The notes: a model not told the origin generated them from the sequence alone. A DNA stretch of 6,163 nucleotides from an uncultured Collinsella sp. (GCA_900551655.1 URWM01000102.1:1-6163), one strand, 5' to 3'; numbered from the stretch's first letter, positions 1 through 5,190 are shown. Made by a program: numbers and translations.

Positions 1-532
1 GATGGTCGAGCACATCACCAACATCGCCGACATCCCCGTCATCGCCACGGTCGTACGTTGCGACGATGATGCGCATGCCAAAGTGCGCGCCGGAGCCAAG
101 ATCCTCAACATCGCGGCTGGCAAGAACACGCCGCAGGTCCTGCGTGAACTGCGTGAGCACTATCCCAACCTGCCGCTCATCGCACCGGGCGGCAAAACAC
201 CCGAGAGCATCCGCGAGACCATCGCCGCCGGCGCCAACGCCATCATCTGGACACCGCCTTCGGCCCAGCAGCTGCAGACCGACATGATGCAGCGCTACCG
301 CAAGATGAAAGAAGACGCCACGCCCGTCATCTCGCGCGACGATGTGCCCATTATCGACCAGGTCGCCGCCGCCGAGGTCAGCCAGGTCGAGAACATGAAT
401 CCCGATGTGCCGATCCCCGACGAGGTTATCGAGCGCGTCGCTTCGATCCACGATCATATCGAGGAGCGTCGAGCCAACCGTGGACTCAAGCCGTCACTGC
501 ATGGCTTCTTCTTCCGCGGCAAGAAACGCTAA
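1..532 (+). CDS. Beta/alpha-barrel (KDPG-aldolase-like) protein, C-terminal part
   Basis: The frame is open from the window edge to TAA at 530-532. The first ATG, at base 2, is probably internal, because the protein begins in the middle of a fold. Numbering from that Met, alternating hydrophobic strands and helices are visible: IPVIATVV (about 11-18), AKILNIAAG (32-40), LPLIAPGG (57-64) and ANAIIWTP (78-85). This is the rhythm of a TIM barrel. The spacing of the AGAK, NTPQVL and GANAI segments recalls the KDPG/KHG aldolase family (a family-level impression). The aldolase catalytic glutamate after the second strand is not evident, since NIAAG stands there, so enzymatic activity is not claimed. 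After the barrel comes a polar, charged tail of about 80 residues ending FFFRGKKR, which is unusual for a simple aldolase. The gene is followed by its own terminator and is convergent with degV. I am sure of the coding region and moderately sure of the fold. The substrate is unknown. Confidence 0.6.
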   Translation, partial: MVEHITNIADIPVIATVVRCDDDAHAKVRAGAKILNIAAGKNTPQVLRELREHYPNLPLIAPGGKTPESIRETIAAGANAIIWTPPSAQQLQTDMMQRYRKMKEDATPVISRDDVPIIDQVAAAEVSQVENMNPDVPIPDEVIERVASIHDHIEERRANRGLKPSLHGFFFRGKKR

Positions 533-544
533 CCGCAGCAGCAA

Positions 545-582
545 GGCCCGCCCCACAAACGTGAGGCGGGCCGTTTTCGTTT
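545..582 (+). terminator. Rho-independent terminator after the barrel-protein gene
   Basis: A perfect 8-bp stem GGCCCGCC (545-552) / GGCGGGCC (565-572) is extended inward, past one mismatch, by CAC/GTG around an AAAC loop. It is followed by GTTTTCGTTT. The T-rich side lies on the + strand, 12 bases after the stop codon. On the minus strand only a short T stretch follows, so it would end degV transcripts poorly. Confidence 0.85.
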
Positions 583-613
583 GAGCAATCATGCAGCGAC
601 GTGATGAGCCAAG

Positions 614-1504
614 TTAATCCACGCGCTTGTCGCCCATAAAGAAGAGCGCCACCGTGCCAGGTCCGGTGTGCGAACCGATCAGAGCACCGATATTGTTGAT
701 CTCAATCTTGCCTTTGAGCTGCGGAACTTGTTCCTCGATCAGCGCCGCAACGGCCTCGGCATCCTCACGGCACGCCGAATGGGACAAGATGCACTTACCC
801 GAATAATCCGCACCGTCCTGCACGTGTGCCATCATGGTCTTAGCCATCTCGGAAATCGCGCGCTTCTTGGTGCGAATCTTCTCACGTGGCGACAGCCCAC
901 CTTCGCAATCGACCGTCATAAGTGGGCAAATCTTAAGCGCTGTGCCGATAATCGCGCTCGCGGCCGAAATGCGACCGCCGCGCAGGTAGCTCGACAGATC
1001 GGTCGAGAAGAACCAGTGGTGCAGGTTGAGTTTATGCTCCTCAATCCAAGCAGCCGTCTCGTCGAGCGAAGCGCCGCTATCGCGCACGTCGGCGGCATAT
1101 TCCAGCAATAGGCCAAAGCCCGAAGACGCCCCCAGCGAATCGATGACGCGCACCTTGCCGCCCTGGGGATAGCGATCCGCGAGCATCTGCGCCGCAACGC
1201 AGGCCGATCCATACGTACCCGAAATACCCGACGACAACGTCAGGTGCAGCACATCTTTACCCTCGGCAACAAACGGCTCCCAAAACTCCTCGTACTCACC
1301 CACGCTCACCTGAGACGTCTTGGGCATGGCGCCCGCGGCAATCTGGGCAAAAAACTCGTCCGGCGAAATCGACTGATACAGATCGTCCGTATAGACAACA
1401 TCGTCGATCTCGTAATGAAAACACACGACAGGGATATTGCGCGACGCAAAGAACTCACGAGTTCGGTCGGCGGCGGATTCACAGGTCAGGACAAAATCAC
1501 TCAT
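614..1504 (-). CDS. DegV family (FakB-like) fatty-acid-binding protein
   Basis: A 296-residue protein, the normal length for DegV-family members. These two-lobed proteins bind a single fatty acid. In Firmicutes the FakB paralogues present it to the kinase FakA, which makes acyl-phosphate for phospholipid synthesis. Family signatures are visible in order: TSQVSVGEY (63-71), LSSGISGTYGSA (90-101), a DS near 122, LRGGRIS (174-180) and IGSHTGPG (276-283) near the C-terminus. The Thr-Ser, the SSG serine and the HTGPG histidine correspond to positions that contact the fatty-acid carboxylate in characterised relatives. The N-terminal TCESAAD replaces the more usual TDSTADL-like opening. The ATG at 1504 is chosen because AAGGAG (1511-1516) lies 6 bases upstream. 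There is no signal peptide or membrane segment, so it is cytosolic. No fakA-like kinase is in view, so the ligand and partner remain inferred. Confidence 0.93.
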   Translation of the reverse strand: MSDFVLTCESAADRTREFFASRNIPVVCFHYEIDDVVYTDDLYQSISPDEFFAQIAAGAMPKTSQVSVGEYEEFWEPFVAEGKDVLHLTLSSGISGTYGSACVAAQMLADRYPQGGKVRVIDSLGASSGFGLLLEYAADVRDSGASLDETAAWIEEHKLNLHHWFFSTDLSSYLRGGRISAASAIIGTALKICPLMTVDCEGGLSPREKIRTKKRAISEMAKTMMAHVQDGADYSGKCILSHSACREDAEAVAALIEEQVPQLKGKIEINNIGALIGSHTGPGTVALFFMGDKRVD

Positions 1505-1510
1505 ATGAGG

Positions 1511-1516
1511 CTCCTT
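1511..1516 (-). promoter_or_regulatory. Ribosome binding site of the DegV gene
   Basis: On the minus strand AAGGAG ends 6 bases before the ATG at 1504. This near-consensus Shine-Dalgarno fixes the start. Confidence 0.85.
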
Positions 1517-1521
1517 AAGTA

Positions 1522-1547
1522 TTGCTGTGCAAATTATCGCACAGCAA
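1522..1547. promoter_or_regulatory. Perfect 9-bp inverted repeat in the degV leader
   Basis: TTGCTGTGC (1522-1530) and GCACAGCAA (1539-1547) are perfect reverse complements around an 8-base AT-rich spacer. The element lies only 5 bases upstream of the degV Shine-Dalgarno. It could be an operator for a dimeric regulator or a hairpin in the degV mRNA leader. No T-run follows on the degV strand, so a terminator is unlikely. The minus-strand reading of the spacer contains GATAAT, a possible -10, but I found no -35 at good spacing. The dyad is certain and its role is inferred. Confidence 0.6.
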
Positions 1548-1558
1548 GCCTAAATACG

Positions 1559-1600
1559 ATACAAATGTCTACTATTTACCAATACGAACCATTTGTATTG
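1559..1600. promoter_or_regulatory. Nested inverted repeats upstream of degV (operator-like)
   Basis: ATACAAATG (1559-1567) and CATTTGTAT (1590-1598) form a perfect 9-bp inverted repeat with a 22-base spacer. The right half is itself a 21-bp imperfect palindrome (1580-1600), CAATAC...GTATTG, with inner AA/TT also matching. AATACGA is repeated directly at 1553-1559 and 1581-1587, 28 bases apart. Such nested half-sites in AT-rich divergent DNA suggest regulator binding near the degV promoter, but no regulator gene is present to name it. Confidence 0.5.
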
Positions 1601-1694
1601 AATATCTTTATCATGAACATCCCCATCCCCGCCATGGGCCAGCATGGGCAAAATCACGCCCTTCGTCTCCACTTAACCGACACATCAACCTCAA

Positions 1695-1708
1695 CTAAAT
1701 CGATTTAG
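1695..1708. promoter_or_regulatory. Perfect 14-bp palindrome, LacI/Cra-like operator candidate
   Basis: CTAAATCGATTTAG is a perfect palindrome ending 116 bases before the fbp start codon. Its centre fits the AANCGNTT core common to LacI-family operators and resembles the enterobacterial Cra (FruR) site TGAATCGATTCA. Cra controls gluconeogenic genes in E. coli, so the position upstream of a fructose-bisphosphatase gene is suggestive. Assignment to a regulator in this organism is inference. Confidence 0.5.
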
Positions 1709-1734
1709 CAAACCGTTCAGCTGACAATTCAGCC

Positions 1735-1765
1735 GCCGGCGCAAAATCGAAACAAAGCCGGCGCA
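1735..1765 (+). repeat. Direct repeat GCCGGCGCA, two copies 22 bp apart
   Basis: GCCGGCGCA occurs at 1735-1743 and 1757-1765. The start-to-start distance of 22 bp is about two helical turns, which would place two bound proteins on the same DNA face. It lies between the 14-bp palindrome and the fbp start. Function is unknown. Confidence 0.45.
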
Positions 1766-1766
1766 T

Positions 1767-1797
1767 ACTGGTAAACGCTTGACGCTGTTTTATCAGT
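1767..1797. promoter_or_regulatory. Dyad around a TTGACG -35-like box upstream of fbp
   Basis: ACTGGTAAA (1767-1775) faces TTTATCAGT (1789-1797), with 8 of 9 bases complementary and a G/T at the fifth position. The 13-base centre contains TTGACG (1779-1784), a good match to a sigma-70 -35. A second arm TTTACCA (1798-1804) also complements 1769-1775. No convincing -10 is found at 16-18 bases from TTGACG, so the promoter call is weak. The dyad itself is clear. Confidence 0.35.
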
Positions 1798-1812
1798 TTT
1801 ACCAACCATATC

Positions 1813-1818
1813 GGAAGG
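1813..1818 (+). promoter_or_regulatory. Ribosome binding site of fbp
   Basis: GGAAGG ends 6 bases before the ATG at 1825 and supports that start. Confidence 0.8.
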
Positions 1819-1824
1819 TGCTTC

Positions 1825-3741
1825 ATGGTCGCATTCGATCGCAATCCGCAAGACTTTAAGTATCTGCGTCTGCTGTCGAGACAATTTCCCACCGAGCAAT
1901 CCGCGTTTACCGAAATTATCAATCTCTCGGCCATTCTCAACCTGCCCAAAGGCACCGAGCATTTTATGAGCGACGTGCACGGCGAGTACGAAGCCTTTAT
2001 GCACATCCTCAACAACTGCTCGGGCGTCGTGCGCGAGCATGTCGACGAGATTTTTGGCGACACGCTCACCTTTGACGAAAAGGGCGAGCTGTGCACGCTT
2101 ATCTACTATCCGCGCGAGAAGATCGAGCTGGTCCGCAGCCAGCACGAGGACTCCCCCACCTGGTACAAGACCATGCTCGACCAACTCATTGTGGTTGCCC
2201 GCTCGCTTTCGAGCCGCTATACGCGCTCCAAGGTGCGTAAGGCCATCCCGCGCGATTACGCCTACATCATCGACGAGTTGCTGCACACGCATCCAGACGA
2301 GAACAACTATCGCGTGCGTTATCACGAGCGCATTATCGAATCCATCTTGGAGACCGCCAGCGCCGACGACTTTATCGAGTCGCTCGCCTCGCTCATCAAG
2401 CGCCTCGCCGTCGACCACCTGCACTTGGTGGGCGACATCTTCGACCGCGGCGGCGGTGCGGCCAAGATTATGGACCGTCTGCTCACCTACCATTCACTCG
2501 ACATCCAGTGGGGCAACCACGACCTGCTGTGGATGGGCGCCGCCGCCGGCGAGCCCGCCTGCATCGCCACGGTACTGCGCAACAACCTGCGCTACGACAA
2601 TTACGAGATCCTCGAGAACGACTACGGCATCTCGCTGCGTGAGCTTGTCGCCTTTGCCGATGCCACCTACACCGCCGGTGAGTCCATCACCCCGCTGATC
2701 AAGGCCATCAACGTCCTACTCTTTAAGCTCGAGGGCCAGATTATCCAGCGCCATCCCGAGTTCGACATGACCGACCGCCTGTTACTCGACAAGATCGATC
2801 ACGACACCGGCACGGTCACGCTCGCCGACGGCAGCGTGTGGCCGCTCACGACCAACGACTTCCCCACCGTCGACCCGACGGACCCCTACACGCTCACGCC
2901 CCAGGAGCAACACATCATCGACAAGCTCGTGTCCGAGTTTGTCACCGCCGATCACCTGCATCGCCATATCGATTTCCTCTACACCCACGGTTCAATGTAC
3001 AAGGTCGCCAACGGCAATCTGCTGTTCCACGGCTGCGTGCCGCTCAACGAGGACGGTACCTTTAGCAGCATGAACTGCCTGGGCACCTGGCACGCCGGCC
3101 GCGATTATCTCGATTTTTGCGACCGCATCGCCCGCCGCGCCTGGCGCGTCGGCGACCGCGATGCCCTCGACTGGATGTGGTACCTGTGGATTGGCTTTAA
3201 CTCACCCGCCAGCGGACGCCTGGTGCGCACCTTTGAGCGCGCCTATATCGCCGATAAGAGCACCTGGGCCGAGCCGATGGACCCATACTTTACGCTTACC
3301 AAGTCGCCCTCGGTCTGCGACGACATCATGCGCGAGTTCGGCGTTGCCCCCATGGCATGTTCGCCGACCGGCCACATCATCAACGGCCACACACCCGTTA
3401 AAACCACCAAGGGCGAGCAGCCCATCCGCGCCAACGGCAAGCTTCTGGTCATCGATGGTGGCTTCTGCCGCGCCTACCATCCCAAGACGGGCATCGCCGG
3501 CTACACGCTTATCTCGAGCTCACGCGGCTGTCGCCTTAAGTCGCACCGGGCCTTTACCACGGTTGCCGAGGCACTTACCCGCAATGTAGACATCGAGAGC
3601 GAGACCAACCGGTTTGACCAGGCCGACCGTCGCCGCATGGTGAGCGACACCGATACCGGTGCCAAGATCCGCAGCCAGATCCAGGACCTACGCCAACTGC
3701 TCGATGCATATAGAAACGGTGCTATCGAGGAGCGCGTCTAG
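1825..3741 (+). CDS. fbp: Fructose-1,6-bisphosphatase, class III
   Basis: A 638-residue protein matching the class III enzyme typical of Firmicutes and relatives (usual length about 640-670). It hydrolyses fructose 1,6-bisphosphate to fructose 6-phosphate, the committed step of gluconeogenesis, in the cytosol with divalent metal. The calcineurin-type metallophosphatase motifs are intact: SDVHGEY with D50 and H52, GDIFDRGGG from G203 with D204 and D207, GNHD at 230-233, and the late NGHTPV histidines H517 and H522, followed by VIDGGFCRAY near 542-551. The N-terminus (KYLRLLSRQFPTEQSAFTEI, then LPKGTEHF) is family-typical, which with the Shine-Dalgarno supports the ATG at 1825. A long insertion between the metal motifs and the C-terminal part is normal for this class. 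B. subtilis Fbp responds to PEP and AMP, but this cannot be read here. No terminator follows, so the gene probably reads into gtrA1. Upstream dyads suggest transcriptional control. Confidence 0.97.
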   Translation: MVAFDRNPQDFKYLRLLSRQFPTEQSAFTEIINLSAILNLPKGTEHFMSDVHGEYEAFMHILNNCSGVVREHVDEIFGDTLTFDEKGELCTLIYYPREKIELVRSQHEDSPTWYKTMLDQLIVVARSLSSRYTRSKVRKAIPRDYAYIIDELLHTHPDENNYRVRYHERIIESILETASADDFIESLASLIKRLAVDHLHLVGDIFDRGGGAAKIMDRLLTYHSLDIQWGNHDLLWMGAAAGEPACIATVLRNNLRYDNYEILENDYGISLRELVAFADATYTAGESITPLIKAINVLLFKLEGQIIQRHPEFDMTDRLLLDKIDHDTGTVTLADGSVWPLTTNDFPTVDPTDPYTLTPQEQHIIDKLVSEFVTADHLHRHIDFLYTHGSMYKVANGNLLFHGCVPLNEDGTFSSMNCLGTWHAGRDYLDFCDRIARRAWRVGDRDALDWMWYLWIGFNSPASGRLVRTFERAYIADKSTWAEPMDPYFTLTKSPSVCDDIMREFGVAPMACSPTGHIINGHTPVKTTKGEQPIRANGKLLVIDGGFCRAYHPKTGIAGYTLISSSRGCRLKSHRAFTTVAEALTRNVDIESETNRFDQADRRRMVSDTDTGAKIRSQIQDLRQLLDAYRNGAIEERV

Positions 3742-3751
3742 CCCCACCCGC

Positions 3752-3786
3752 GGGGATTGGCTAAACTTGCTGAGTTTGTCATCCCC
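3752..3786 (+). other. Hairpin in the fbp-gtrA spacer
   Basis: GGGGAT (3752-3757) pairs with ATCCCC (3781-3786), and AAACT (3763-3767) pairs with AGTTT (3773-3777) around a TGCTG loop. This gives a two-part stem-loop inside the 78-base spacer. No T-run follows, so it is not a standard terminator. It may be an mRNA-processing, stability or attenuation element between fbp and gtrA1. Confidence 0.45.
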
Positions 3787-3807
3787 ACGGCGTCCCGGCG
3801 CCACCCT

Positions 3808-3815
3808 AAGGCAGG
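3808..3815 (+). promoter_or_regulatory. Ribosome binding site deciding the first GtrA start
   Basis: AAGGCAGG lies 4 bases before the ATG at 3820. It favours this start over an in-frame TTG at 3757, which would add 21 residues with no family counterpart and would begin inside the spacer hairpin. Confidence 0.6.
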
Positions 3816-3819
3816 TACC

Positions 3820-4215
3820 ATGCAAAAGCTCCTTGCGCAGATCATGAAATTTGGCGTCGTCGGTGTCATTGCCACGGTTATCGACTTTGGCATTATGAAT
3901 CTGCTCCACTACGGTCTGGGCCTTAACATCCTAATCGCCAACACCAGCGGCTTTATCATCTCACTCATCTTTAACTACCTCGCAAGCATGAAATACGTGT
4001 TTGCGCACAAGGAAGGCATAAGCCGCCGCCGCGAGTTCATTATCTTTGTCGTGCTGTCCGTGATCGGCCTGGCACTCAACGACGGTATCGTGTTGACACT
4101 CAACGCCGGCCTGGGACTCGAGGCCAATATCGCCAAGATCTGCGCCACCGCGCTTGTCATGGTCTACAACTTTGTGACCCGAAAGATCTTCCTGGAGGGC
4201 GAGGAGACCAAGTAG
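3820..4215 (+). CDS. GtrA family membrane protein (first copy)
   Basis: A 131-residue, very hydrophobic protein with four predicted membrane helices at about 10-30, 36-58, 72-97 and 103-122, the standard GtrA layout and length. Family features are KFGVVGVIATVIDFG at the first helix, FNYLASMKYVF ending the second, a basic cytosolic loop ISRRREF (67-73) and YNFVTRKIF near the end. GtrA proteins are thought to help translocate or present polyprenyl-linked sugars for glycosylation of O-antigen, teichoic acid or arabinogalactan. Here only the family is supported and the sugar is unknown. The start at 3820 is preferred over an in-frame TTG at 3757 on the basis of the ribosome binding site and of length. 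It lies 78 bases after fbp with no terminator between, so co-transcription is likely. A close paralogue follows at 4435. No glycosyltransferase partner is adjacent. Confidence 0.9.
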   Translation: MQKLLAQIMKFGVVGVIATVIDFGIMNLLHYGLGLNILIANTSGFIISLIFNYLASMKYVFAHKEGISRRREFIIFVVLSVIGLALNDGIVLTLNAGLGLEANIAKICATALVMVYNFVTRKIFLEGEETK

Positions 4216-4239
4216 CTCGGCCTTCTCGTTGCACTACGG

Positions 4240-4283
4240 GGCCCACGGACGACGTGCGTCGAGCGCTGCGTTATTCGTGGGCC
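4240..4283 (+). terminator. Inverted repeat after gtrA1, possible weak terminator
   Basis: GGCCCACG (4240-4247) and CGTGGGCC (4276-4283) are perfect 8-bp arms. The 28-base interior contains a smaller stem CGAC/GTCG (4250-4253 / 4258-4261). The downstream TTGCTCGTTT is only partly T-rich. It starts 24 bases after the gtrA1 stop, so partial termination is plausible. It may instead be just an mRNA structure. Confidence 0.4.
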
Positions 4284-4422
4284 TTGCTCGTTTACGGAAT
4301 GATTTGCAACGTTTGCAGATTGTCTCTTGCATATTTGGCGAGTTCGTATAGTTCTTAGCAAAGCCCTTACGTTTCCCTTGCAAAAGCTCTAAAGTATCCT
4401 CTGCTCGATTCGTCAACGCATT

Positions 4423-4430
4423 GGATGTGA
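4423..4430 (+). promoter_or_regulatory. Ribosome binding site supporting a GTG start
   Basis: GGATGTGA differs by one base from GGAGGTGA and lies just upstream of the GTG at 4435. The ATG inside it (4425-4427) is immediately followed by TGA and cannot be the start. Confidence 0.65.
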
Positions 4431-4434
4431 TTAC

Positions 4435-4842
4435 GTGCGCAAGGCACTGGCACAACCTCATACTAAGCAATTCCTCAAGTTCGCTGTCGTGGGTCTTATC
4501 TCCTTTGGCATCGACTGGGGCATGCTCATTGCGCTCGTCGAGCTGTTCCATCTCGACTTTCTGATGAGCACCACGATCTCGTTTATCACGTCTGTCGTGG
4601 TCAACTACTGGCTCAGCATGAAGTACGTGTTCGACCATCGCGAGGGCATGAGCCGCAAGCGCGAGTTCACGATCTTCACTATCCTGTCGGTGATCGGCCT
4701 GGGCCTCAACGACCTGTACATGTTTGTGGGCGTCACGTTTTTGAGCATCGGCTACCAGGCCATGAAGGCCATCGCCACGTTCCTGGTCACCTGGTACAAC
4801 TACTTTAGCCGTCGCCTTTTCCTCGAGGGCGCGCAGTCGTAG
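4435..4842 (+). CDS. GtrA family membrane protein (second copy)
   Basis: A 135-residue paralogue of the protein at 3820-4215. The two share the family scaffold almost colinearly: KFAVVGLISFGIDWG (15-29), NYWLSMKYVF (57-66), H.EGMSRKREF.IF (68-81), LSVIGLGLND (84-93) and a C-terminal SRRLFLEG. Four membrane helices are expected at about 14-35, 42-63, 77-104 and 108-125. The helices differ more than the loops: MKYVF, the basic SRKREF loop and LSVIGL are nearly identical, while helices 1 and 4 have diverged. This suggests an old duplication with possible change of partner or substrate. The role, as for the family, is probable lipid-linked sugar translocation. The GTG start is supported by GGATGTGA. 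A strong terminator follows. No glycosyltransferase is adjacent, so the polysaccharide served cannot be named. Confidence 0.92.
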   Translation: MRKALAQPHTKQFLKFAVVGLISFGIDWGMLIALVELFHLDFLMSTTISFITSVVVNYWLSMKYVFDHREGMSRKREFTIFTILSVIGLGLNDLYMFVGVTFLSIGYQAMKAIATFLVTWYNYFSRRLFLEGAQS

Positions 4843-4867
4843 ACGGCCCGACATAATCTCGCTTCGC

Positions 4868-4905
4868 AGCCGGTTGAAATTCACGTTCCAACCGGTTTTT
4901 TGTTT
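4868..4905 (+). terminator. Rho-independent terminator after gtrA2
   Basis: CCGGTTG (4870-4876) pairs with CAACCGG (4889-4895), extended outward by a G/T and an A/T pair, and runs into TTTTTTGTTT (4896-4905). It lies 25 bases after the stop codon and is a textbook intrinsic terminator on the + strand. Confidence 0.9.
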
Positions 4906-4953
4906 GCAGAGTCTGCCGAGGAAGGCGTACGAGGTGGGCTACAGCGTCGGAAC

Positions 4954-5121
4954 GGGACGCAGTTTCCAGATGAGCCCCCATGCGGAAAGTCCATCCCGAA
5001 ATGAGCCCTCAGAGTGGGACACGCTTTCCGAAACCCGCTCCATCGGGAAACTGTATCCCGGAATTCGCCTTCAGAGCGGGATGGAATTTCCGGTTGAGCC
5101 TCGATTGGGAAACGGCGTCCC
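4954..5121. repeat. Alternating inverted-repeat array, six 14-bp cores (BIME-like)
   Basis: Six cores of exactly 14 bp alternate in orientation. Forward cores are GGGACGCAGTTTCC (4954-4967), GGGACACGCTTTCC (5016-5029) and GGGATGGAATTTCC (5078-5091). Reverse cores are GGAAAGTCCATCCC (4984-4997), GGAAACTGTATCCC (5046-5059) and GGAAACGGCGTCCC (5108-5121). The ends (GGGAY/TTTCC) are fixed and the middle four bases vary. Start-to-start distances are 30, 32, 30, 32 and 30, giving a 62-bp double unit. Linkers are 16 or 18 bases and are themselves related, with GAGCC or CGCC centres and CAGAG in the 18-base class. Any neighbouring pair can form a hairpin with 10-11 of 14 pairs. The 62-bp period is not a multiple of three, which argues against coding. 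The array fills the space between two facing terminators. It resembles E. coli BIMEs in layout only, and I do not recognise the family. Confidence 0.85.
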
Positions 5122-5130
5122 ATTCGCATG

Positions 5131-5170
5131 AAAAACGGGCGGCCCGGATGTTTGTCCGAACCGCCCGTTT
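5131..5170 (-). terminator. Rho-independent terminator of the DUF4430 gene
   Basis: AAACGGGCGG (5133-5142) and CCGCCCGTTT (5161-5170) form a perfect 10-bp stem with an inner CGGA/TCCG helix (5145-5148 / 5155-5158). On the minus strand the stem ends in TTTTT (5135-5131). It lies 20 bases after the DUF4430 stop codon. On the + strand only TTT follows, so it acts mainly for the minus strand. Confidence 0.88.
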
Positions 5171-5190
5171 GGCATGTTATGTCGAGGCAT

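Larger units (their letters stand above)
1505..1824. other. Divergent intergenic region between degV and fbp
   Basis: These 320 bases separate two divergently transcribed genes and must contain both promoters. The degV half (about 1520-1620) is AT-rich and holds the nested dyads. The middle (1621-1690) has only a short direct repeat CATGGGC (1633-1639, 1643-1649). The fbp half holds the 14-bp palindrome, a tandem GCCGGCGCA pair and a further dyad around TTGACG. Clean -35/-10 pairs with 17-base spacing are not obvious on either strand. No convincing gene or RNA gene is seen. Confidence 0.7.
4216..4434 (+). promoter_or_regulatory. Leader region of the second GtrA gene
   Basis: This 219-base gap is more AT-rich than the flanking genes after 4290. 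It contains the dyad TGCAA-CGT-TTGCA (4305-4317) with a TTTGCA direct repeat (4303-4308, 4312-4317), and a -10-like TATAGT (4347-4352) without a good -35 at 17 bases. A separate promoter for gtrA2 is therefore likely but its exact position is not determined. No small gene is convincing here. Confidence 0.4.
4843..5190. other. Gene-free convergent region
   Basis: The 348 bases between the converging gtrA2 and DUF4430 genes hold, in order, the gtrA2 terminator, about 48 bases of undistinguished sequence (4906-4953, perhaps one decayed repeat unit beginning GGAAGGCG at 4920), the six-unit repeat array and the DUF4430 terminator. Short open frames here follow the repeats on both strands and have no start signals or recognisable protein features. 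Confidence 0.75.

Noticed and set aside
1244..1708. A 154-codon + strand frame crossing the degV start and the intergenic dyads
   Set aside because: It is antisense to degV, runs through operator-like sequence, and has no recognisable domain.
1729..2493. A long open frame (254 codons) on the minus strand opposite the start of fbp
   Set aside because: It is antisense to a fully conserved enzyme, has no ribosome binding site or family pattern, and arises from the GC-rich codon use of fbp.
3757..3819. Longer GtrA1 protein starting at TTG 3757
   Set aside because: The added 21 residues lack family similarity, the region forms a hairpin, and AAGGCAGG is placed for the ATG at 3820.
4954..5121. 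CRISPR array
   Set aside because: The units alternate in orientation, the cores are only 14 bp, the intervening segments are themselves conserved rather than unique, and no cas gene is present.
4874..5131. Open frames of about 85 and 82 codons on both strands across the repeat array
   Set aside because: Both follow a 62-bp repeat that does not keep the reading frame, one starts inside the terminator stem, and neither has a ribosome binding site.
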